Assembly: GCF_030232885.1 (NCBI RefSeq) | Contig: NZ_JASPGD010000001.1 | Location: forward strand, 124,001-188,000 | Direction: 5' to 3' | Length of the DNA stretch: 64,000 nucleotides | Source of the DNA: Corynebacterium sp. MSK297 | Lineage (GTDB): Bacteria > Actinomycetota > Actinomycetes > Mycobacteriales > Mycobacteriaceae | Shown: positions 47,243-57,477 of the stretch, piece after piece | How positions within the stretch are numbered: the stretch's first letter is position 1 | Layout of the letters: each line of letters opens with the position of its first letter | Translations under genes and position numbers: made by a program | The notes under the pieces: model-generated | The model's input: the letters and a program-made list of their open reading frames with translations, nothing else | Databases searched by the model: none | What the model was told of the DNA's origin: nothing

Positions 47243-48151
47243 CTATAAGACTCCAGCTTGGTCCAAATTACGGCGCAGCCCAGCCACCTGCTCGTTGTCT
47301 AACGGAACGAGTGGCAACCGCGGCTCGCCTACGTCAATGCCCTGTTCACGCAGGGCTGCTTTAGCAAAATTGGCGCCGCCCAAACGATGTTGTGCTCGGA
47401 TTAACGGCGTTAATACAGTTGTGTGGATCTCTCGCGCACGCGCAAGATCTCCGGTGTCGTATGCGTCATAGAGCTCACGCAAAGCTTTCGGTGCAGCGTG
47501 TCCGATTACGGAAATAAACCCGCTTGCACCAACCGACAACCACGGCAGGTTTGCTGGGTCATCACCCGAATACCATGCCAGGCCGGTTTCTTGAATCAGA
47601 TTGCAAGCAGCATGCAGATCACCTTTTGCGTCCTTCACTGCTTGGATGGTGGGCAGCTTGGCGAGTTCAACGATAGTTTCCGACTCGACCGGAATGCCCG
47701 AGCGTCCAGGGATGTCATACAAGCTGATGGGCAGGTCCGTAGCCTGCGCAACTGCCGTGTAATGAGCGATAAGGCCTGCTTGGCTCGGCTTCGAGTAATA
47801 CGGAGTCACAACCAAGAGAGAATCTGCCCCCGCAGCCGCGGATTTCTGGGCGAGATCAATTGTGGTAGCCGTATTATTCGTGCCGACGCCGGCCATGATC
47901 TTGGCACGATCACCGACCTCGTCTTTGACAGCTTTGATGAGAGCAAGCTTCTCCTCCACCGATGTGGTGGGTGACTCTCCAGTGGTACCGGAAACCACGA
48001 GGGCATCCAAGCCATTATCCACCAGATGAGCGGCTAGTTTTCGCGCAGCGCCAAGGTCCACAGCGCCGTCCTTATCGAACGGGGTCACCATGGCAACACT
48101 GACGCTGCCGAATGTCTCGACTCCAGTCTTGACTGTCAAACCTGTGCTCAT
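47243..48151 (-). CDS. dapA: 4-hydroxy-tetrahydrodipicolinate synthase
   Basis: It condenses pyruvate with aspartate semialdehyde, the first committed step to lysine and meso-DAP. It is a Schiff-base aldolase barrel, 302 residues. The Schiff-base lysine is Lys173 (AVKDAKGD), the conserved tyrosine is Tyr145 ([11 protein letters not shown]), and the substrate loop is SGTTGESPT (about 54-62). ATG 48151 is the likely start. The gene follows thyX after 58 bases and abuts rnj. In corynebacteria DapA activity is a main control point for lysine flux. Confidence 0.96.
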   Translation of the reverse strand: MSTGLTVKTGVETFGSVSVAMVTPFDKDGAVDLGAARKLAAHLVDNGLDALVVSGTTGESPTTSVEEKLALIKAVKDEVGDRAKIMAGVGTNNTATTIDLAQKSAAAGADSLLVVTPYYSKPSQAGLIAHYTAVAQATDLPISLYDIPGRSGIPVESETIVELAKLPTIQAVKDAKGDLHAACNLIQETGLAWYSGDDPANLPWLSVGASGFISVIGHAAPKALRELYDAYDTGDLARAREIHTTVLTPLIRAQHRLGGANFAKAALREQGIDVGEPRLPLVPLDNEQVAGLRRNLDQAGVL

Positions 48152-48209
48152 GCTGGTCTAGGTTACCCGTTAACCACGTCCAACCGAGAACCGGCGCGCC
48201 TTTGCGCAG

Positions 48210-48965
48210 TTAAGCATAAGGACTCACAGCCATTTGGGTGCCATCGGAGAGCGTACTGACGTGGAAATCTGAAAACAGCGACGGGGCCTGTTGCTGCAAT
48301 AAGCGCAAGCATTCCACAGCCAGCCTGCGAATCTCCACATCGGCGTGCTCACTGGCCCGAGCGCCAATGAAGTGGCGCCATGCGCGGTAATTACCAGTCA
48401 CTACGATGCGAGATTCGGTGGCATTCGGAAGCACCGCACGCGCCGCCTGTCGGGCTTGCTTTTTGCGTAACAATGCATTCGGCTCGTCGGCAAGCTTATC
48501 TTCCAACGCAGCAAGTAACTCATTGTACACAAACCGAGAATCATCGACTGCCTGTTCCACTAGGCGAGATAATTCTTCGTCCTCGACGACGGCATCAGGC
48601 ATAACAAACTCTGCATCCCCGGAATGCACAAATCTCTGGGAGAGTTGGCTGAACGAGAAATGTCGGTGCCGAACGAGTTCATGCGTGACCGAGCGCGAGA
48701 TGCCGCGGATATACATGGTCGCGGTAGCATGCTCCAGCAATGCCGTGTGGCCAACCTCCATGATGTGGTGCAGATAAGCGTCATTAGCTGCAGTATGCGG
48801 GTTGGGCTTGTCAAAAGTTTCGTAACACGCCCTGCCAGCGAATTCCACCAATGATTCAGCAGCCGTCGCTGTCTCATCGACCTGCCATGCGGAGTCGAGA
48901 TCTGCGGGCGGAAAAAATTGCGTAGCTGCGAGAAGATCAACTTTCAGTTTCTTGGCGGTAGCCAT
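48210..48965 (-). CDS. thyX: Flavin-dependent thymidylate synthase ThyX
   Basis: It makes dTMP from dUMP with methylene-tetrahydrofolate, NADPH and FAD. The ThyX motif [14 protein letters not shown] (99-112, RHR-x2-S form) is complete, and residues in the FAD and dUMP sites lie in [12 protein letters not shown] and the C-terminal [15 protein letters not shown]. It has 251 residues; the family has 230-270. ATG 48965 lies three bases after the dapB stop, so dapB and thyX are almost certainly co-translated. Confidence 0.95.
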   Translation of the reverse strand: MATAKKLKVDLLAATQFFPPADLDSAWQVDETATAAESLVEFAGRACYETFDKPNPHTAANDAYLHHIMEVGHTALLEHATATMYIRGISRSVTHELVRHRHFSFSQLSQRFVHSGDAEFVMPDAVVEDEELSRLVEQAVDDSRFVYNELLAALEDKLADEPNALLRKKQARQAARAVLPNATESRIVVTGNYRAWRHFIGARASEHADVEIRRLAVECLRLLQQQAPSLFSDFHVSTLSDGTQMAVSPYA

Positions 48966-48968
48966 GAA

Positions 48969-49727
<759 letters not shown>

Positions 49728-49829
49728 TCACTTGCTTCCCACTGACCCGACACCGGGGCGGATGTACGGTTTTTCTGTTTATCCAGTTATCTCGTTACCT
49801 AATTGTATCGACAGTGTTGCCTAGTTTCG

Positions 49830-49843
49830 CCGAATACGTTCGG
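49830..49843. promoter_or_regulatory. Small perfect palindrome upstream of the lipoprotein gene
   Basis: CCGAATACGTTCGG (arms CCGAA / TTCGG, four central bases) lies in the -35 to -20 range of the promoter of the lipoprotein gene at 49865. It looks like an operator, but its regulator is unknown; the central spacing is two bases too short for a LexA box. Confidence 0.4.
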
Positions 49844-49852
49844 AATAACCGA

Positions 49853-49858
49853 TAAACT
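49853..49858 (+). promoter_or_regulatory. -10 box giving a leaderless lipoprotein mRNA
   Basis: TAAACT ends six bases before ATG 49865, with no ribosome site between, so transcription should begin at the start codon itself. Confidence 0.5.
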
Positions 49859-49864
49859 GGGTAT

Positions 49865-50590
49865 ATGAACACTTCTCGGAAATTTATTAGCCTGGTGGCT
49901 ACGATAAGCGCTGGCGGTTTAGTGCTTGCAGCTTGTGCGTCTGCTGGCGATTCGAATGATTCCGCACAACGCCCAACCAGCACCGTGACTTCTACATCAC
50001 CGCAGCCATCTGAGGCAGCGGATTCGACGACTCCAAATGACGAACACTCCAGCACGGTCGAAAAACCCGAAGACGAAGATGCGGCTGATTCTTCCCGCAC
50101 TACCGCCGCACGCGGCCAGTCCTCGACACAACCTGCCGGAGCGAAAATGTTCGGCACACCGTCGTTGGAAGACCGGCAGGATTTACCGGCTGACTACGGA
50201 AACTTGAGTCCGACAGATGTCCGCGTGGGCTCTCACCAAGGCTTTGACCGAGTCGTGTTCGAGTTCGAAGGCACCGGAAAACCGGGCTGGTTTACCCGCT
50301 TGACCGAAGAGCCAGCACAGCCAGGATCCGGTTTTCCCGTCGAATACGCGGGAAATATCGCTCTGAATGTCGCTATCGAGGGCACCCCCGCCCCGATTGA
50401 TCCCGAGAAACAGGCAAAGTGGATTGATTTAAACGCCCAATTTCCTGGCGCTGGGTCCGTGACCGAAGTGAAACTCGCCGGGGCCTTCGAGGCACAGTCA
50501 GTCTTTGTTATCGGTTTGGACAAACCCCGCCCATATTCCATTACGCGGTTAGAAAACCCCACCCGAGTCGTGGTCGATATTCAAAAATAA
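49865..50590 (+). CDS. Secreted lipoprotein with AMIN-like domain
   Basis: A signal peptide (MNTSRKFISLVATISAGGLV) ends at lipobox LAAC with Cys24. A disordered Ser/Thr/Asp/Glu-rich stretch follows (about 27-85), then a compact C-terminal domain (about 95-241) with VGSHQGFDRVVFEFEGTG and IDPEKQAKWIDLNAQFPG, ending RLENPTRVVVDIQK. That domain resembles the actinobacterial AMIN-like family, related to domains that bind peptidoglycan or target periplasmic proteins. The role is not known. 241 residues. It is divergent from dapB and convergent with pnp. Confidence 0.78.
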   Translation: MNTSRKFISLVATISAGGLVLAACASAGDSNDSAQRPTSTVTSTSPQPSEAADSTTPNDEHSSTVEKPEDEDAADSSRTTAARGQSSTQPAGAKMFGTPSLEDRQDLPADYGNLSPTDVRVGSHQGFDRVVFEFEGTGKPGWFTRLTEEPAQPGSGFPVEYAGNIALNVAIEGTPAPIDPEKQAKWIDLNAQFPGAGSVTEVKLAGAFEAQSVFVIGLDKPRPYSITRLENPTRVVVDIQK

Positions 50591-50607
50591 CGGCAAACAT
50601 GCCGAAA

Positions 50608-50653
50608 CACCCCGAGGCCAGAAGAACCAGTTCAGGTATCGTGCCTTGGGGTG
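50608..50653. terminator. Stem-loop between the lipoprotein gene and pnp
   Basis: CACCCCGAGGC (50608-50618) pairs with GCCTTGGGGTG (50643-50653), 11 pairs with one G-U. A small hairpin CGGCA / TGCCG precedes it at 50591-50604, directly after the stop. It probably ends transcripts from both sides. Confidence 0.5.
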
Positions 50654-50735
50654 CCCTTGACGTTTACCGCCAACCACTTAGCGAATGCGCCGTGGGAAAA
50701 CTCCAGAAAATTCGGGGAAATCTCCAGGAAACCCA

Positions 50736-53042
50736 CTAGTCTTCTTCGACTGGCACCAACGAAATCTTGCCGCGATCGTCGATATCAGCGATTTCAACCT
50801 GGACCTTGTCGCCAACGTTGATTTCGTCTTCCACCTTCTCAATACGGCGGTTGCCACCGATCTTCGAGATGTGCATCAAACCGTCACGTCCTGGCATCAG
50901 CGAGATGAAGGCGCCAAAAGCTACAGTCTTGACAACAGTGCCCAAGAAACGCTCTCCCACCTTCGGCAACTGTGGGTTGGCAATAGCATTGATCTTTTCC
51001 ACAGCTGCATCGGCTTCCTCACCGGTAGCAGCCGAAACATAGACAGTGCCATCATCTTCGATGGAAATTTCGGCACCCGTTTCATCATGGATGGCGTTGA
51101 TGGTCTTGCCCTTCGGGCCGATCAATTCACCGATCTTCGATGCTGGGATGGTCACCGTCACTACGCGTGGTGCGGTTTCTGCCATCTCATCTGGGGAATC
51201 GATAACATCTGCCATCGTATCCAAGATGGTCAAACGCGCCTCGCGAGCCTGTTCCAGCGCCTGGGCTAACACGTCAGAAGGAATACCATCCAGCTTGGTG
51301 TCTAATTGCAGTGCGGTGATGTAGTCCGGAGTACCGGCCACCTTAAAGTCCATATCGCCGAAAGCGTCTTCCACACCGAGGATATCGGTCAAGGTGACGT
51401 GCCGTTCCTCACCATCGACCTCACCAGAGACCAGGCCCATGGCAATTCCTGCCACCGGTGCCTTCAGTGGAACGCCGGCATTGTACAGAGACAACGTCGA
51501 AGCACACACAGACCCCATAGATGTCGAGCCATTAGAACCCAATGCTTCAGAGACTTGACGGATGGCGTAAGGGAATTCTTCCCGTGATGGAATCACTGGT
51601 GCGACGGCGCGCTCTGCAAGTGCACCATGGCCGATCTCGCGACGCTTCGGGGACCCGACACGACCAGTTTCGCCAGTCGAAAATGGTGGGAAGTTGTAAT
51701 GATGCATGTAACGCTTGGACTCTCCCGGCGACAGGGAATCAACGCGTTGCACCATCTCCAGCATGTTCAGCGTGGTTACACCCAGGATTTGGGTTTCGCC
51801 ACGTTCAAACAATGCAGACCCGTGTGCGCGCGGAATCAGCTCAACTTCAACTTCCAGATCACGGATATCCGTGGTACGGCGGCCATCCACACGGTAACCG
51901 TCACGCAAAATCTTTTCGCGAACGATTTCTTTCTGCAGCGCATTGTAGGCAGCCCGGATTTCGATCAGAGCATCATCATCGTCGATGTCATACTCATCCT
52001 CGATATCGTCGGCAAGATCCTCATCCCACTCGGCGATATAATCATTAATGGCTTCCTCACGGGCGTTTTTCTCGCCGATTGACAGAAGCTTGTGCAGTTT
52101 CTTACGTGCCTTCTTGGAAACCTCGTTGTAAACCTCATCGGAATAATCCACGAACAACGGGAATTCCGAGGTTTCTTTGGCAACCTGGGCAGCCAAATCT
52201 GCCTGTGCCTGACAAAGCACAGCAATAAACGGCTTTGCGGCCTCCAAGCCCTCAGTAACGGTGGCTTCGGTGGGAGCCGGTGCACCCGCAGCCACACGGT
52301 CCGCAACGTTCACGCCAGCGCCTGCTTCGACCATCATGATGGCAACATCGCTGCCCGCCGACTTGTTGCCTTTCGAGCCGCGACGGCCCTTCTTGTGACC
52401 GCCGTCTTTCTTTTCCACGATTCGCCCGGCCACGACCATCTCGAAAAGAGCTTCCTGGTGTTGCTGATGGTTCGGGAAAGCAACCCAAGCTCCTGCTGGG
52501 TGCTCGTCATCAGCCAGCAAAGCAATACGAACGGCACCGACGGCACCAGAAACCGGCAATCCAGAAATTTGCGTCGCGGCAGAAGCACCATTGATCGCGA
52601 GAACGTCGTAGTATTCGCCCGGTGCTATCGACAGCACAGTGTTGACGTTTTGCACTTCGTTGCGCAGACCTTGAACAAAGGTCGGGCGCAGTGGGCGGTC
52701 GATCAAACGACACGCCAAAATTGCTTCGGTGGACGGGCGACCTTCCCGCCGAAAAAAGCTGCCCGGAATACGGCCAGCCGCATACATACGTTCTTCCACA
52801 TCCACGGTTAGTGGGAAAAAGTTGAGTCCCTCTTTGGGTTTCGACGACGCGGTGGTCGTCGACAAGATCATCGTGTCATCATCCAAATACGTGGTGACAG
52901 ATCCATCGGCCTGGCGGGCCAACTGGCCAGTTTCAAATCGGATGGTGCGGGTTCCAAAATCCCCGTTGTCGATCGTGGCTTCTACGCCATTGATTCCAAC
53001 TTCTTCATCAATAAATTTTTGCACAGCTTTTGTGCTGCTCAT
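50736..53042 (-). CDS. pnp: Polyribonucleotide nucleotidyltransferase (PNPase)
   Basis: A phosphorolytic 3'-5' exoribonuclease that can also add tails; it works with RNase E/J in mRNA decay. 768 residues hold two RNase PH domains (the second has [20 protein letters not shown] and [20 protein letters not shown]), then a KH domain ([20 protein letters not shown]) and an S1 domain ([20 protein letters not shown]). A Lys/Arg-rich insertion ([20 protein letters not shown], about 212-231) is an extra loop. AAGGAG precedes ATG 53042. In corynebacteria this protein is also called GpsI. It lies downstream of rpsO, as in many bacteria. Confidence 0.95.
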   Translation of the reverse strand: MSSTKAVQKFIDEEVGINGVEATIDNGDFGTRTIRFETGQLARQADGSVTTYLDDDTMILSTTTASSKPKEGLNFFPLTVDVEERMYAAGRIPGSFFRREGRPSTEAILACRLIDRPLRPTFVQGLRNEVQNVNTVLSIAPGEYYDVLAINGASAATQISGLPVSGAVGAVRIALLADDEHPAGAWVAFPNHQQHQEALFEMVVAGRIVEKKDGGHKKGRRGSKGNKSAGSDVAIMMVEAGAGVNVADRVAAGAPAPTEATVTEGLEAAKPFIAVLCQAQADLAAQVAKETSEFPLFVDYSDEVYNEVSKKARKKLHKLLSIGEKNAREEAINDYIAEWDEDLADDIEDEYDIDDDDALIEIRAAYNALQKEIVREKILRDGYRVDGRRTTDIRDLEVEVELIPRAHGSALFERGETQILGVTTLNMLEMVQRVDSLSPGESKRYMHHYNFPPFSTGETGRVGSPKRREIGHGALAERAVAPVIPSREEFPYAIRQVSEALGSNGSTSMGSVCASTLSLYNAGVPLKAPVAGIAMGLVSGEVDGEERHVTLTDILGVEDAFGDMDFKVAGTPDYITALQLDTKLDGIPSDVLAQALEQAREARLTILDTMADVIDSPDEMAETAPRVVTVTIPASKIGELIGPKGKTINAIHDETGAEISIEDDGTVYVSAATGEEADAAVEKINAIANPQLPKVGERFLGTVVKTVAFGAFISLMPGRDGLMHISKIGGNRRIEKVEDEINVGDKVQVEIADIDDRGKISLVPVEED

Positions 53043-53214
53043 ACAAACTCCTTGCTCTTACGAGAGCTCGTTCGTCGTGACGATCATCGTAGCCGTCATT
53101 AAATCTTTGTCCGTTAAGGAAAATCTTGCTTCAAAAAGAGAAATTCCTAAGAGGTATTCCTGGCAGATTTTTAAGCCAAGACCACCTTAGCATGCGAAAC
53201 CCATATAAAATTGC

Positions 53215-53248
53215 AAAACCACCCCGCCCGGACAACCGGACAGGGTGG
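53215..53248 (-). terminator. Intrinsic terminator after rpsO
   Basis: On the minus strand CCACCCTGTCCGG pairs with CCGGGCGGGGTGG (53248-53219, 13 pairs with two G-U wobbles, loop TTGT), followed by TTTT (53218-53215). It lies in the rpsO-pnp spacer, so pnp should have its own promoter in the remaining 170 bases, which otherwise hold only the pnp ribosome site. Confidence 0.8.
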
Positions 53249-53311
53249 CGATAAGCATGCAGTCAAGGTCACCAAGCGGCTGCTTGACTACTGCTTAACG
53301 GCTAAGACTGC

Positions 53312-53581
53312 TTAACGACGCAGCCCCAGGCGAGAAATCAGATCACGGTAACGGTTGATGTCCTTGCTCTGCAGGTACTTCAACAGACCACGACGACGAC
53401 CAACCAGCAGCAACAGACCGCGACGGGAGTGGTGATCGTGCTTGTGATCCTTCAGGTGCTCAGTCAGGTTGGTGATGCGGTGGGTCAGCAACGCAACCTG
53501 GGCCTCTGGGGAACCGGAATCAGTCTCGTGAACTCCGTATTCCTTCAGAATCTCTTGCTTCTTTTCCGTAGAAAGAGCCAT
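53312..53581 (-). CDS. rpsO: 30S ribosomal protein S15
   Basis: A primary 16S rRNA-binding protein (central domain, helices 20-22). The 89 residues match the family, with [20 protein letters not shown], the [23 protein letters not shown]-binding segment and the [15 protein letters not shown] end. TAAGGAG precedes ATG 53581. It lies between ribF and pnp. S15 represses its own translation in E. coli through an mRNA structure; no such element can be judged here. Confidence 0.97.
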   Translation of the reverse strand: MALSTEKKQEILKEYGVHETDSGSPEAQVALLTHRITNLTEHLKDHKHDHHSRRGLLLLVGRRRGLLKYLQSKDINRYRDLISRLGLRR

Positions 53582-53659
53582 GCTTATCTCCTTATTTCAG
53601 TCCACACGAAAATTCATTTGCAACCACTGCGGACCATAGTCGCAAACCAAACGATCATT

Positions 53660-54769
53660 TTAGCCGTTATGGGGGCTGGCTTGCAAAAAGAACTCCTCTG
53701 CAACTATCACGTGATCGCCCACACCGCTGCCTCTGCCGCTTGCTCCGCTTACGCCCGCATCCTGTGACGCAAGGTCACGCGCCAATATTTCGCGCACGTT
53801 TTCGACATCCCGAGAAATCGCCGCCAGCAAGTCATCCAGACTGTCGTACTTCTCCATCGCGCGGATACGAGCGACGAAATGCACGGTGGCGCTGAAACCG
53901 TAGAGATCTGCCTCCCTGTCCAACACGAAAGATTCCACGCTGCGCTCGTCATCGCCAAAAGTCGGGTTGGTTCCCACCGATATCGCGGCAGCATAAGCAG
54001 TACCCGGAACGATATTTCCATCGACCGGTGAGTTTGCACCTTCAACCACAAGCCAGCCGGCATACACGCCGTCGGCAGGAAGCGCGAGGTTGTCCGGAAA
54101 ATACTGGTTCGCCGTCGGAAAGCCCAGCTCCTTGCCTCCCCTACCCGCGCCGCGAACAATCGGACCATAGACGCTAAATGGCCGCCCCAATGCCCAGCGC
54201 GCAGAGACAACATCGCCCGTCGCCAAGAATCTCCGGATGGCCGTGGAACAAATCAAGGTGTGGTCTTGCGCAGATACGTCAGACTCATGCAGCCGATCAT
54301 GCAATAAGTCGACGAGATCTACGGAAATACCGTATGGCTGGCACAGCTGTCGCATCACATCGGGCGTGCCGACGGCATTTTTGCCAAACGTGAAATTCTC
54401 CCCAATGATCACATGGTTGGCATGCAGCTTGCCGACGAGCAGCCGATCGACATATTCCTGCGGCGACCACCCCGCCATTTCCTTGGTGAAGTCAATCACC
54501 ATGACATTGTCGATGCCCATCTTGTCGACGACCGACATCCGCTGATCAAACGTCCCCAACGCCAAGGGGGCGCGTTCCGGCAAAAACACACTGACTGGGT
54601 GCGGATCGAAAGTAACCAACACCGACTGCTGCCCAGTAGCGCGCGACTTGCCCACAGCAGCAGAAATTAGCTCTTGGTGCCCGCGGTGTACACCATCGAA
54701 AACGCCGATAGTGACCACAGCAGAATCCACGTGTTCTGGGATCTCGTCCATACCGTGCCAAATATTCAC
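53660..54769 (-). CDS. ribF: Bifunctional riboflavin kinase/FAD synthetase RibF
   Basis: It phosphorylates riboflavin to FMN, then adenylates it to FAD. The N-terminal FMN-adenylyltransferase domain has VVTIGVFDGVHRGHQELI (about 18-35) and ENFTFGKNAVG; the C-terminal riboflavin-kinase domain has GPIVRGAGRGGKELGFPTAN and PVDGNIVPGTAYAAAISVGT. 369 residues, with about 25 extra residues at the C-terminus rich in Gly and Ser compared with the usual 340. GTG 54769 is only 30 bases from the divergent truB ATG, so the two promoters must overlap the neighbouring genes. Confidence 0.93.
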   Translation of the reverse strand: MNIWHGMDEIPEHVDSAVVTIGVFDGVHRGHQELISAAVGKSRATGQQSVLVTFDPHPVSVFLPERAPLALGTFDQRMSVVDKMGIDNVMVIDFTKEMAGWSPQEYVDRLLVGKLHANHVIIGENFTFGKNAVGTPDVMRQLCQPYGISVDLVDLLHDRLHESDVSAQDHTLICSTAIRRFLATGDVVSARWALGRPFSVYGPIVRGAGRGGKELGFPTANQYFPDNLALPADGVYAGWLVVEGANSPVDGNIVPGTAYAAAISVGTNPTFGDDERSVESFVLDREADLYGFSATVHFVARIRAMEKYDSLDDLLAAISRDVENVREILARDLASQDAGVSGASGRGSGVGDHVIVAEEFFLQASPHNG

Positions 54770-54786
54770 CCTGCCAGCTTAAGGCA

Positions 54787-54792
54787 TACACT
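54787..54792 (+). promoter_or_regulatory. -10 box giving a leaderless truB mRNA
   Basis: TACACT ends seven bases before ATG 54800, with no ribosome site. Its -35 region would fall inside the start of ribF. Confidence 0.4.
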
Positions 54793-54799
54793 GACTGCT

Positions 54800-55861
54800 A
54801 TGAATTCAGCTACGGATTTTTCGCACACGAACGTTCAAAGCAACCCGCAGACTGACCAGCCGACTAAACAGCAGACTAAGCAGCAAACGGACTCGTTGGC
54901 AGGATCTGGTTTGGTAGTCGTCGACAAACCCGCTGGCATGACATCACACGACGTTGTCGGCAAGCTGCGACGGATATTCCGAACCAAAAAAGTCGGACAT
55001 GCGGGCACCTTAGACCCCATGGCCACGGGAGTTCTGGTTGCCGGTATCGAACGTGGCACGAAATTTTTGGCGCACATGGTGGCGGCGACGAAAGGTTATC
55101 AGGCAACCATTCGGCTCGGCGCAGGCACCACCACCGATGATGCCGAAGGCGATTTCCTGCTCCCCGAAGAAATTTCTGCCGGGCTGAGCCAATCGCAGAT
55201 ACAGGCTCGTCTAGCAGCGCTTTCCGATGACGAGATTTACGCGGCCGCCGCTGCCTGGACCGGCACTGTTGAACAAGTCCCGGCGAAAGTCTCGGCCATC
55301 AAAATTGACGGCAAACGCGCCCACCAGCGCGTCCGTGACGGCGAGCACGTCGAAATTCCGGCACGCACCGTCACGATCAGTAGTTTCGAGATTCATTCCA
55401 TCAATCGTTCTACAGACAGTGAAAATACAGACAGCGCGAGGAAAGGCAGTGAAATCAGCGGTGGCTGGATCGATATCGAGTGCACCGTCGCGTGTTCTTC
55501 CGGCACGTATATCCGCAGCCTAGCCCGTGATATTGGGGCTGACCTCGGCGTCGGCGGGCACCTTACCGCGCTACGCCGCACGCAGGTGGGCGCATATTCT
55601 ATTACGGATGCACAAAGCCTCGATGAGCTTGCCGACGTACCAGCAATTAGCCTGAGCCTGGATGAAGCATTGACCCGGACCTACCCCATCTGGCAGGTCA
55701 CAGATCAACAAGCGCACGATTTGAGCATGGGAAAACGGCTCCCTGCCTGCGGTCTCGACGGTATACATGCAGCAGTTGCTCCCGACGGGCGCGCGATCGC
55801 ACTGGTCACAGAGGGCGCAGAAATTAAAACGATTTTCGTAGCACGCCCGAGCACCTTGTAA
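54800..55861 (+). CDS. truB: tRNA pseudouridine-55 synthase TruB
   Basis: It makes the universal pseudouridine 55 in the tRNA T-loop. 353 residues from ATG 54800. The catalytic Asp is Asp72 in GHAGTLDPMATGVL; DKPAGMTSHDVV and SGTYIRSLARDIGADLGVGG are TruB hallmarks. The first 35 residues are a Gln/Thr/Asp-rich extension (TDQPTKQQTKQQTD) not seen in most TruB proteins; an internal start after it is not obvious. The frame also extends upstream to 54674, but that part is antisense to ribF. Confidence 0.93.
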   Translation: MNSATDFSHTNVQSNPQTDQPTKQQTKQQTDSLAGSGLVVVDKPAGMTSHDVVGKLRRIFRTKKVGHAGTLDPMATGVLVAGIERGTKFLAHMVAATKGYQATIRLGAGTTTDDAEGDFLLPEEISAGLSQSQIQARLAALSDDEIYAAAAAWTGTVEQVPAKVSAIKIDGKRAHQRVRDGEHVEIPARTVTISSFEIHSINRSTDSENTDSARKGSEISGGWIDIECTVACSSGTYIRSLARDIGADLGVGGHLTALRRTQVGAYSITDAQSLDELADVPAISLSLDEALTRTYPIWQVTDQQAHDLSMGKRLPACGLDGIHAAVAPDGRAIALVTEGAEIKTIFVARPSTL

Positions 55862-55918
55862 TCGGTTTACTGAGGACCCAACCAACGTGCGTGCGCTGGC
55901 ACGCTGTATAAACCGATC

Positions 55919-56584
55919 TTAGACAGACACCACAGCAGCAGTAATCACGAATCCGTCCTCGATCGCCCACCGCCCACTGATAAAAGGCACCGGAGTGGGG
56001 CGCACCAACAAATAAGCAATAAACGTCCCATCCTCCCGTACATCAATTTCGGCTTGTTCAAATCCCAGCCAGCGCTGGGTCATAGGAAACCACGTCTTGT
56101 AGACCGTTTCTTTGGCACAGAAAATTATCCGGTCTGCATACGGAATCCCTGCAGAGCGCAGGCGTGAAATCTGTGGTTTTTCCGTATCCCTTACGATTAA
56201 GTCAACGATATCAACGGGAAGCTTTTGCGCTGGTTCGATATCGATGCCCAAGCTACGCACCTTCTCAATAGGCGCCACCGCAGCTGCCCGCATGCCAGAG
56301 GTATGCGACATGGAACCGCAAAACCCATCTGGCCACAGCGGCATCCCACGGTTGCCCCGCAATATCGGCGCTGCGCCGGTATACCCCAGTTGGGCCAGTG
56401 CTTGATGTGCGCACCACCGCGCATCACCAAATTCTGCTTTCCGCTTATCTACCGAATGGGCAACGAGGGTTTGTTCCAGCGGATGCAAACTGTGGAAATT
56501 CACCAAGTCACCATCACGGGTGCTCCGTATCACAACCATACGGGCGGAATCTGGCAACAAAAACTCGCGGTTGTGGTTAGTCAT
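55919..56584 (-). CDS. 4'-phosphopantetheinyl transferase (Sfp/EntD type)
   Basis: It transfers phosphopantetheine from CoA to acyl carrier domains. In corynebacteria a protein of this kind at this locus (PptA) activates the FAS-I and the polyketide synthase Pks13 needed for mycolic acids. Signature residues are RSLGIDIEPAQKLP (magnesium-binding Asp and Glu) and IIFCAKETVYKTWFP. 221 residues. Its ATG overlaps the end of the metallophosphoesterase gene by four bases (ATGA). Confidence 0.92.
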   Translation of the reverse strand: MTNHNREFLLPDSARMVVIRSTRDGDLVNFHSLHPLEQTLVAHSVDKRKAEFGDARWCAHQALAQLGYTGAAPILRGNRGMPLWPDGFCGSMSHTSGMRAAAVAPIEKVRSLGIDIEPAQKLPVDIVDLIVRDTEKPQISRLRSAGIPYADRIIFCAKETVYKTWFPMTQRWLGFEQAEIDVREDGTFIAYLLVRPTPVPFISGRWAIEDGFVITAAVVSV

Positions 56585-57477
56585 TGCATCCCCCTTCCCC
56601 GCTGTCGGTAAGCCGTGTGTGCCGTCATCGTTCCGGCGCCGTCATCGGCAAGCTCCAGAATTGGGCAAGGCCAGACTCTATCCTCGTCGTAACGCGTCCA
56701 CTCCCGGGGATATCCCAGCGAGACCTCATGGTGCAGCACACCATCGAATTCACTCTCGTCCGGCATGTGCAAATGTCCATACACCACCGCTTTCGCGTTA
56801 TAGCGCCGCGGCCAATGACGCGTATGACGAGTCCCACACCACAGAGCAACCTCCGGTAGCCCTAGGCGCAGTGTCGGTTCCTGCACCAACGGCCAATGGT
56901 TAATCAATACCGTTGGTCCATGTACCCGCGACAAACGAGTAATGGAATACGCTAACCGATCCCAACACCATGCACGAATATCAGTAAACGGCGCGATGGC
57001 GATTTCGTCGGCCAGCACCACATTTTTCTGCCCTGCAGCGTCTAATGCCTCCTCCACACCCATGCCCGCTGGGCGAAAGCTGTAATCGTATAACGTAAAC
57101 AAAGGCACAATCGTGGTATCCCCGAAGACCGGGAAACTATCTTCTGGAGTCAATACATTAATCTCGCGGCAAAGCTGCACCAGACTGTCGTATTTCGCGC
57201 GCCCGACATGTGCATCCGTAGAGCGACAAAACAACTCGTGATTACCGGGTACCCAAATCACCTGGGCAAACCGGCTACGCAACTCATTTAACACCGAAGC
57301 GATAAGGTCAAATCGCTCCGCAACATCACCGGCCACAATTAACCAATCATCGGGATGCCGCGGCGTAATTTCCGCCAGACGCTTCCGGTTCGCCCGAACT
57401 GCGGCATGCAGATCCGCCACTGCCCACACGGTCGGTGGGAACTCAACCGGCTCGCTTGCTTCATCAAGGTGGGTCAT
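56581..57477 (-). CDS. Metallophosphoesterase
   Basis: A calcineurin-like phosphoesterase, 298 residues. The two-metal site is shown by VWAVADLHA (about 17-25), VAGDVAE, WVPGNHELF (Asn-His pair) and VYGHLHMPD. There is no signal peptide. The substrate is unknown. It overlaps the MATE-family gene before it and the pptA-type gene after it by four bases each, so the three are translationally coupled. The same neighbours occur in C. glutamicum, which suggests a shared operon but not a shared pathway. Confidence 0.88.
   Translation of the reverse strand: MTHLDEASEPVEFPPTVWAVADLHAAVRANRKRLAEITPRHPDDWLIVAGDVAERFDLIASVLNELRSRFAQVIWVPGNHELFCRSTDAHVGRAKYDSLVQLCREINVLTPEDSFPVFGDTTIVPLFTLYDYSFRPAGMGVEEALDAAGQKNVVLADEIAIAPFTDIRAWCWDRLAYSITRLSRVHGPTVLINHWPLVQEPTLRLGLPEVALWCGTRHTRHWPRRYNAKAVVYGHLHMPDESEFDGVLHHEVSLGYPREWTRYDEDRVWPCPILELADDGAGTMTAHTAYRQRGRGMQ

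Noticed and set aside
49795..50157. 120-codon minus-strand frame over the AMIN-like lipoprotein
   Set aside because: The plus-strand gene has a clear lipobox signal peptide and a promoter; the minus frame has neither.
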